From Nemertoderma westbladi (taxonomy: Eukaryota; Xenacoelomorpha; Nemertodermatida; Nemertodermatidae): a DNA stretch of 64,000 nt. Both the position numbers and the translations under genes were made by a program. Within the stretch, counting starts at the first letter, position 1; the number at the start of each line of letters is the position of its first letter. Location of the stretch: assembly GCA_032718475.1 (NCBI GenBank), contig JAUCBJ010001126.1, positions 1 to 64,000 of the forward strand. The letters run 5' to 3'. The notes below the pieces were generated by a model. The model made no database searches. It was not told the origin of the DNA and saw only the letters and a program-made list of their open reading frames with translations. Shown one piece after another: positions 55,955 to 64,000 of this stretch.

Positions 55955-57215
55955 AACAAATGATAAATAAATATTTTATTCTCAAATTATTACTTTTTCG
56001 CTCGCATTTACCCCAAAATCGGGAGAAAAAGTTGCAATTTTTCCCTATGGAAAAAAGTTAAAATCTCTTTATTAAAATCTTTATTAAAATCTGTTGAAAG
56101 AGCAACGAAGTAGAAAATGTTTGCACTTAATATTCCAGGCACACACTCAAAAGTTATTGCAACTTTAGTGTCTACAGTACAAGCTGTCTTCCAAAACTGA
56201 ACTCAATATCAATATTGGTTTATCTTGTTAAGCGGCTCTCTAGTTACAATAGCAATAAATTTTCGAGAACACTAAATTATTTAACATTGAGTAAGGCAGC
56301 ATCAGGAGTTGAAGATAACAATAATTTGAATCGCAGTACCGGTAACTACAGTATGGAAGCAATATACTGTAGTAAAATACTACACAGTACAAATTATTTT
56401 GTAACACTATATCGTTTTACTGTATGTTTCATTAAAGATCTGAGCAACAAAAAGAACCAATTTAAGAAAAAAATGACGCATTAAATGGGAAAAAAACGTT
56501 GAACAATTTTTTTTCAATTTTATCTCGACCCTTATTTATAAACCTCGCTGGCGCTCAGTATATAAAATGCTTCGAAAATAGTGAAAAAAAGTTATACGTT
56601 TTCCCATGTATGTAATAAATAATTCATTTTATTCTTAAATTGTCACTTTTTCGCTCGAATTACCCCAAAATCGCGAGAAACAGTTTCACTTTTTTCCCTA
56701 GGGAAAAAAAGCAATTAATAGGAATGCAGTGATTTTACTTTTTTCCCGGCGAAAAAAGTAAAGCAAAATATTTTTGAAAGATCATCGACGTACAAAAGGT
56801 TTGAAAGTAATTTGAGTGAAATCCATTCAAACACTCAAAAGTTATTGTAACTTTAATGTCTGCGCGGAGTACACCAAAACGGAACTCAATATCCAATATT
56901 GGTTTATTTAGCAGAACGGCTCTCTAGTTACGTAATAAATATTCGAGAACATTAAATTATTTTAACATTGAGAAAGGCATCATCGAGAGTTGAAGAGTGC
57001 AATAATAATAACTATGGAAGCAATATAGTAAAATACTGCAGTTCAATTTATTTTGTAACACAACTGTGGAACTATGGAAAAAAAACGTAGTACATTTTTT
57101 TTCATTATTCTCTCGACCCTTTATTAATTTCGCTGACACTCTGTAAAAAAAATGCCTCGAGAATAATAAAAAAAAGTTCTACTTTTTTCCCATGTAATAA
57201 ATAATTATTTTACAA
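55955..57215. repeat. Diverged tandem duplication, about 640 bp
   Basis: Segments near 55975-56600 and 56630-57190 share many blocks in order: TTTTTCGCTCG, ACCCCAAAATCG, CACTCAAAAGTTATTG, GGCTCTCTAGTTAC, AACATTGAG. They are AT-rich and no lasting ORF is present. Confidence 0.8.
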
Positions 57216-57312
57216 CCCGACAGCCCGAGTAATAGAAGTCTAGCTACAATAAGACATTTATTTATTTTTAAGCCATTTTGTTCTACAACATTTTAAAGAT
57301 GTCTTAAATAAA

Positions 57313-58145
57313 TATACCGGGTGTTCCATAATGATTCCCCCCCCCCCCCTGACCAGCCAAAACTGTCAGACATGCACTTTCGTGTAATATACCATTTGAA
57401 AGAGAATTTAATTCTGAGCTTGCATGCAAAAATTTAGTGTCCAATACTAAAGTATAACAATTTTATATGCAATTCTTTAAACCTATCTTACTTTTCAATA
57501 TTTGTGATTTAATCACAATTTAAAAAAAAAAAATAATTTATCCAGCGTTAGGCATCAGCTTTGCAGGTTGCAGCCCTGTTTAAACAGTTATTTCTGCCTG
57601 ACTTTTGCTGTATTGCAATATATTACAGTATTCAGTTACCGGTATTAGTGTTTCTTTGGTGATTTTACTGAATTAGGCCTAACAGAAGTAATTAAAATGA
57701 CAAGTTCCAGTGCAAACTTCGATGACTCCGAAGAAAAACGTAAGGTTGACAGGATCAGAGATGCTACTTTAGAGAGGGTCGTGATTCTGTGACATAATCA
57801 AACTGAACTCAAACCAAGACGGCACTTTTAAGGGCCTACATCCTTTGCCACTATCGAGGAGCTCTCCGTGCTGCCAATGGGAAACATGGCTGTAAATCTG
57901 ATGACTAACACTGGATAAATTATATTTTTTAAATTGTGATTAAATCACAAATATTGAAAAGTAAGATAGGTTTAAAGAATTGCCTATAAAATTTTTATAC
58001 TTTTGTATTGGTCTCTAAATTTTTGCATGCAAGCTCAGAATTAAATTATCTTTCGAATGGTATATTACACTAAGGTGCATGTCTTACAGTTTTGGCTGGC
58101 TAGGGGGGGGGGGGGGGGGGAATCATTATGGAACACCCGGTATAT
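57313..58145. mobile_element. Tc1/mariner-like element with about 230-bp inverted repeats
   Basis: The ends read TACCGGGTGTTCCATAATGA and its complement, flanked by TA. The arms 57313-57543 and 57915-58145 match except for a variable C/G homopolymer. The interior (from ATG 57697) encodes TSSSANFDDSEEKRKVDRIR, then stops; it may be a captured or decayed coding remnant. No transposase catalytic region was seen. Confidence 0.85.
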
Positions 58146-58813
58146 TATGTTCTAGAGCATTTTCAAAAACAAATAGCAAAAACTATAGCTATTATAAATA
58201 ATTGTGTGGTGTGTGTGCCCAAAACACTCTAGTACAAATGCCAACGTACAGTAATACCTGAATACAAGGCCTGTTCACTACATTCTACAATACATCGATC
58301 AGCTGATAATAAGTAGGCTTACTGTTTGATTGCTATATGTTTGGTTGATATACTGTTTGAGATTTTCTTATAGCTGCGTAGGGTAATAACTATTTAGTAA
58401 CTAATCTAATAACTATAACTTGTGTCGTCGCCATTTACTCCCAGTTATCTTCTACATAGTTATCCCCCATGGTAAAATAACTATTACAGTAGTTCTATGG
58501 GTAACCTGGCAACCCAGTTATCCACCCATGGGAAGATAACTATTAGTTCTATGGGTAACATGGCAACCATTATTACATCAGGCCGCAGTTTCCAGAAACT
58601 CTTCTGTAGGTACAGTACCGGTATCAGCAATATTTGTGCTAGTTTCAGTTTGCATACCAGTATACCGGTATTGTCAGACGAGCAGACAGTAGGCAGCTCT
58701 AACCTTTTTCGTTAACAAAGGTTCTATAAAAATTTACAAAAGTTTTGTTCGCTTTAATCGGTTTGCATACCATCAGTTTTGCTCACTAATATGCTACTAC
58801 TGTAGCTACTACA
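58146..58813. other. Intergenic DNA with a short tandem repeat
   Basis: Near 58443-58570 a segment with CCCATGG, AAATAACTATTA and TTCTATGGGTAAC.TGGCAACC is repeated about twice, 60-70 bp apart. No gene was recognised. Confidence 0.5.
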
Positions 58814-59663
58814 GTAAAGGCCGGTTTTGGCAACTTTTAGAGCAACCCAGGTTGCCATTCAAGTTATTGCTCCGTGTAAACACGAAGTTGCTGTAAAAAA
58901 TAGTTGCTGTAAAAGTTGCTTAAATTTGACGGCAACATAAGAAACAATTTGAGTGGACGGATTAAAGCAGAATAATCAAATTAAATTATTAGATGAAATC
59001 TGTTTTTTGGGAAGAATTCCATGGTTGTTTATTCTTCACCCCCACTTTAATTGTATTCTTATATCTATGCCATGTCTGACTGAGCTATGCCTTTATTGTT
59101 GTTTTATATTCACTTATTATTATGGAATACAGTACCGGTACTGGTATACAGTTTAGGCCCCTACGTACAGCATACACCATGCACATTGCCCATACAGCCA
59201 TATGCACATTGCCCATGCACGCACATGTTTGTTTAAAAAATTCGAATAAATCCTTTATGTTCCGAAATTGCGAACCACTATTGAGGTGTCGATGTTTCCT
59301 TGATATATTCGGGTTACAAACACTTCCATAAATGTAAATAACACCTGAAACGAGTTCATTGTAGGGGGCCTATAGAATCTGTATAGAATTTACGATTATG
59401 ATAATGTAAAATAGCGCGACAGAGGGAATCCGAAATATTACATAATTATTGGGAGGCTGTGTAAGTGTAATAATGTAATAATTGCCTAGTTTCTAAAGAG
59501 AACACTATTTTACATTAAATACTCGACGTTGCTCAAAAAGTTGCCGGCCAAGTTGCTGGTAAAATTTCCACTTTTAAACTGCGAATAAATTAAGTTGCTC
59601 CAAAAAAGTTACTGGTTGCCGACAAAGTTACTCAAAATGTTGCCACGTTTAAACCGGCCTTAA
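58814..59663. mobile_element. Inverted-repeat element with TAAGGCCGGTTT ends
   Basis: The left end AAAGGCCGGTTTTGGCAAC and right end GTTGCCACGTTTAAACCGGCCTT are inverted, and both sides are rich in GTTGC/GCAAC subterminal motifs (about 58830-58935 and 59530-59640). It is about 850 bp and non-coding. Confidence 0.7.
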
Positions 59664-60184
59664 TGGCTGAAATGCAGTTATCAGAATGTACCCACAATGA
59701 TTTCTCGTTTGTTGTTTTGGTTATTGTTGATAGTCAAGCACAAAACCTAATTGAAACTGTGGTGTCATGCGAGCGCGGTGAGAGTGCGGTGCGGTGACAG
59801 GGCTGTGAAAATGCAATGCCGGTCACTCACAGCGTTTTGTTTTTGGATACAACGTTTCGAGAACGCGGCAGGGAAATTTTCAGTATTATCTAAATTTTTG
59901 GATAAAATAACCCGCTATACCGCCACACCCTTTCCTTATGCCTTACTTAAGTTAGGTTTGGTTTGGATTATATAAATTTATATATTAATTATTATTCGAA
60001 GATCACCGTAAAACCAGTACAATTGCTTTACAATTAGTTATCTTCCACGGATAAATAACTAATGTAAATGTTTATGATTTGTACCCCCAAAATTTCCATG
60101 CCCCATTTTTATTCTTAGTCCCCCAAACAAAACCCTTTTAGAAATGTTGGGTTGGCAGAACCTATCCCGTGTGGAGATCGGGTG

Positions 60185-60337
60185 ACAACATATTTATCAC
60201 CCAGTTATTTAGTTATTTTACGAGTTATTTATCCTCGGGGAGTTAACGAAACCCTCGGCTTCGCCTCGTGTTTGTTAACTGCCCTCGGATAAATAACTCG
60301 TAAAATAACTAAATAACTGGGTGATAAATAATGTTGT
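60185..60337. mobile_element. Near-perfect long hairpin (foldback)
   Basis: The arms 60185-60246 and 60274-60337 are inverted copies about 62 bp long with one or two differences (ACAACAT.ATTTATCACCCA; ATAACTCGTAAAATAACTAA), around a 27-nt loop that itself contains CTCGGCTTCGCCTCG. Confidence 0.85.
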
Positions 60338-61367
60338 AAAGTGGCACTCTACAGTGTGATGATCCGAGTGGCTTTGTTACACGAACGAACGTACTGAGTG
60401 AGTGAAAATAAAGACGCGAGGATCAGAACACTGTAAAGAACTTTGCAACAAGTTTGTATGTAGTTTTATTCCAAAATTTTAATATTACGAAATGATTGTA
60501 CATATATTATAAGTGATAGAAACTGCACAAATTATATTAGTTGCAGTATAAATAAATGTAAAAATTACAAAATCATGTTATAAATATGTTAGCTTATATT
60601 TATGGTGGCGTTTGGAGCCATGTTATAATAATATAGCTAGGCCCTACTGGTTATTAATAGCTATACCCCGCCTACCGGTAGGTAATGCAGTAGGCCTATC
60701 TGGCTGTCAGGCAAATTTCCACCTATTGTTTACGTGGTATCCAATGACGGCGTTAAGTAATGTCCACTAAGTGAACATTACTTAACTGATAACACCAAAT
60801 GCAAAACTAAATGTACATGCCAATACAATGATGTAATGTCCTCTAATGTTGTAAAGTGCTAAATAACAACTCGCTGTTAATAGTAACGGCGTTGAGTAAT
60901 GTTACAATTTTGGAATAAAATACCTTTACTTCAAAGTTGTGTTACTCGAGCTGACGAAAATATATAAATACTATTTATTTATTTATTTAATATATCAAAT
61001 TGTTAATTTTACTCTATATGTTTGGAATTAAATACATACAATTTCCAATATATCAAATTGAAGAAGAATGGCAGGGAATTACAGTCCCTCTCTCATTCAT
61101 GAATATCATTTCTTAAACTGGGTATCATTTCTCAAACCTTAGTTTTACTAATGATAGTCAACGGAGAATTTCGGTAAGGTAAGAGTTAAACAAGCGCGTA
61201 ATCGCGCAAAGGTCCGCGTCTACTAATGTATGGTATGGTAACGAACGACACAGCCAGCTCGAGCTAACTCAAAGTAAATAGTGGCGCCAAAGGTTTGAGT
61301 GAGTTTGACTTCCAATTGTGCCATCATCAGCATTACTGAACCAGTACGGGATGGATAATTACTCTGG
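60338..61367. other. AT-rich intergenic DNA
   Basis: No gene or strong repeat seen. Confidence 0.4.
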
Positions 61368-62372
61368 TTGGGGTGTAAACGTTGTAGCGACACTGTGTCG
61401 ACTGTGTCAGCATAATGTTGTGTAGACAGTGTGCAAATAATGTGCAGAAAATGCGCCGACAGTGTCGGCGTTACGTTTTGCCGACAGCGGCGTTACGTTG
61501 TGCCAACAGTGTCGGTATTATGTTGTGCCGATAGTGTAGGCGTTACGTTGTGCCGACAGTGTCGGGGTTACGTTATGCCGACTGTGTCGGCGTTACGTTG
61601 TGTCGACAGTGTCGGCATTGCGTTGTGCTGACAGTGTCGGCGTTACGTTGTGACGACAGTGTCGGCGTTACGTTGTGTCGACAGTGTCAGCGTTACTTTG
61701 TGTCGACAGTGTCAGCGTTACGTTGTGTCGACAGTGTCGGCGATACGTTGTGTCGACAGTGTCGTCGTTACGTTGTGTCGACAGTGTCGGCGTTACGTTG
61801 TACCGACAGTGTCGGCGTTACGTTGTGCCGACAGTGTGGCGGGCTAAAACCTAAATATAAATAGGAGACTGTAGGATAAATCATCTGAGTTTCTGACAAA
61901 ATACAGCAATACCATTCAGCCAAATGGACCTATGTCTGCCTGTACTGTATTCAGTTCCTGCAATCAGTAAATACAGCAATACCGTACACTGCTCACTGCT
62001 GTTGCTGTGTACTGTACGTGGTAGGCATATTGTCAGCTCAACGTAATGCCGACACTGTCGGCACTATGTAACGCCGATACTGTCGGCACAACGTATTGGC
62101 GACACTGTCGGAACAACGTAATGCCGACGATGTCGGCACAACGTAACGCCGACAATGTCGGCACAACGTAACGTCGAAACTATCGGTACAACGTAATGCG
62201 ACCCCGACATTGTCTGCATAACGTAACGTCGACAGTGTCGGTACAACGTAACGTCGACAGTGTCGGCACAACGTAACACCGACACTGTCGCACGACGTAA
62301 CACCGACACTGTAGACAATGTCGCTGACACTGTCGGTAAAGTGTCGGCTGTCGGGATAACGTTTACACCCCT
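61368..62372. mobile_element. Element with mirrored 25-bp subterminal arrays
   Basis: The ends GGGGTGTAAACGTT (61368) and AACGTTTACACCC (ends about 62371) are inverted. From each end inward run arrays of a 25-bp unit (CGACAGTGTCGGCGTTACGT on the left, its complement on the right), about 17 copies left and 12 right, around a 180-bp core. The flanks CTCTGGTT and CTATGGTT may be an 8-bp target duplication with one change, which would suit an hAT-like element. No transposase is present. Confidence 0.75.
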
Positions 62373-64000
62373 ATGGTTGTGTGAGACACCACATAAGGAA
62401 GGAGCCTCAGTCTGCTGAAGGGACTCTTAGTTAATTAGGTGAATTAGATAAGCTGGGCTGACCGGAATATGGTGTGTTTCATAAAAAACATGTTTAGGTA
62501 GGCCTAGTGGCTCCGGCGATTGGGCTGTTTACTGGTTTGCCAAGGCCAGGGACAATTCTCCAGGCAGCCAGGATGGTCGTATTAGTTACAAACTTTAAAT
62601 GGACACAGGTAGCATTATAATGTCCATTATACATATAATCTATTTTCTACGTCGTGTTGGAAGGATAGGTGGTGAGTCCACTTGAGCCACCACAACCCCC
62701 CCCCCCCCCACCCCCTCCATATTATAGGAAAGTTAAGGTGTAAATAAAGTTCATAATTAATAAAATAATGTTTAGCTATGAGTCAAAACTATTTTATAAA
62801 TGTAACCGGGAAGAAAGATCTTCCATTTAATAATTTATTATATAATTATTCTGATTTTATTCAGAATAAATTATTTAATAGCTTGCAATTGAATCCTCGC
62901 TGTCTACCAGGGGGGAGGGCTGGTAATTACACCCAAACAAGCGCAATTATAGCAGAGTTGGATGATACACAAGAGTTTAGTTAAGGGAGTTGGTGCTGTA
63001 TGAATGGGAATGGTACAATGGAGGGTCACGCGAGTTTGAGTTTGGGTTTGAGTAAACCAGACAAGTTTGAGCTAGTAAGAGAAAAGGTACCCAGTTTGAG
63101 AAACGGTATCTATAAAGAGATAGGGACTGTTCGATGCTTTGTATCAATCAATATTGAAAATGATGGTTAGACTTGCATCTCGCTTTTAATAACCCTTTAA
63201 TTACTACGAAGTATTTCACCTATCTTTGCCGTGTTTTATTTAAAAAACGTAGGTGGGAGTTATATAAATCGAAGAGTTGTCAAAAAATGGTGTAACCCCC
63301 CCCTGGTAATTAGCTGTTATACAGTATGTGTCGACGTGGGGGAGACCATTTTGATTGCATTACATTGAGAATGTCCTCCAAATTTTAACCCTCTTGTCTG
63401 GTAGAGGAGAGATTCATCAGACACCGCAGGCCATAAAAAACTGTAACAGTAGTCCCAATTCAGTATACAGTAGAAAGCTACACAGCGACACAGTGGCGAA
63501 TTTAGTGGAATGATACATATTGTTGGACATGTGGGGAGCGAAATGAGCGAATTTTTTTAGTTCGAATTTTTTTAGTTCGTTGAAATGTATCATAATTCCA
63601 CAATTGGGTCGTTTGCACAAAAAGTGGCCAAATTCCAGGTTAAAAAACAATTTTCGCCAACCCTATCAAATCATACATATTTCGAAAGCCCTTAAAGTGC
63701 TGATTTCAAATTTCATAGTGGTTCATTTTTTCTACCAATAGCAAAGAAGTTATGGAAGAAAAACGTAACTCTCGTCGGTAACGCTTTGTCTCATATGTAA
63801 CGCAAGTTTAAACCAATCAGGTAGTCGTTAAGAGTTAAAACTGACCAATTAAATAAGATAATAATATGAACGCATTATATTATTATTACAGTACAGGCCA
63901 CCAGAAAACGCAGATTTGTGATCAAATGTGCACCAGTGTAATGTAATGTTGTTGAACGGGACAATTGAACATAATTGACAAAATTAATTGGCAAAATTAA
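62373..64000. other. Intergenic DNA, no gene recognised
   Basis: A poly-C run lies at 62695-62709. A 68-codon open frame at 62778-62984 has no recognisable domain and is not called. Confidence 0.4.

Noticed and set aside
61431-62330. Cys-rich proteins with CRQC / VDSVG repeats
   Set aside because: They are translations of the 25-bp satellite, open in all frames because three units make 75 bp.

Overview
The window is nuclear DNA from an animal with a large, repeat-rich, AT-rich genome, probably a marine invertebrate; I cannot name the species. Evidence: a typical animal 60S ribosomal protein L18, a CPYC glutaredoxin, a spliced multi-knuckle CCHC protein with GT-AG introns, several non-LTR retrotransposons (a CR1-like element with PHD finger, an RTE-like fragment, an ORF1/ORF2 LINE), a recent LTR element, tRNA-derived SINEs and many inverted-repeat elements. 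Few host genes are visible and most of the window is mobile or repetitive.

Layout. 1-1 kb: tRNA-like SINE head, then an intronless RPL18 (minus strand). 1-3.7 kb: AT-rich, with a foldback element. 3.7-20.9 kb: copy 1 of a 4.4-kb duplicated unit, opened by a 6.7-kb gag-only LTR retrotransposon (LTRs differ at 1 of 538 positions), a 5.9-kb LINE and a foldback element. 20.9-28.6 kb: an ORF resembling the VLTF3 late transcription factors of large DNA viruses, a SINE, and a CR1-like LINE with poly-A tail. 28.6-33.4 kb: a GC-rich gene resembling nucleoside phosphorylases, an 82-bp hairpin satellite, and an unrecognised ORF. 33.5-38.8 kb: copy 2 of the duplicated unit, holding the empty sites for the insertions in copy 1 and its own 1-kb inverted-repeat insertion. 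40.4 kb: glutaredoxin. 41.6-54 kb: a CCHC zinc-knuckle gene (minus strand). 54-64 kb: intergenic DNA with Tc1-like and other inverted-repeat elements and tandem repeats.

The most unusual structure is intron 2 of the CCHC gene (41.96-52.60 kb). Almost the whole intron is one array, about 240 units by length, of a 39-bp unit made of the last 25 nt of exon 2 plus the first 14 nt of the intron. Most units therefore carry a good 5' splice site (AA|GTAAGTG). Because 39 is a multiple of 3, each standard unit keeps the splicing phase and would add 13 residues. Later rearrangements (1,436-, 758- and 617-bp duplications, and an RTE-like insertion) lie on top. A smaller duplication of the same kind (44 bp, two copies) sits at the 3' end of exon 3, so exon-intron borders have been duplicated at two sites in this gene.

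Limits: everything was read by eye. Family assignments rest on remembered motifs, and identities and copy numbers are estimates unless stated otherwise.
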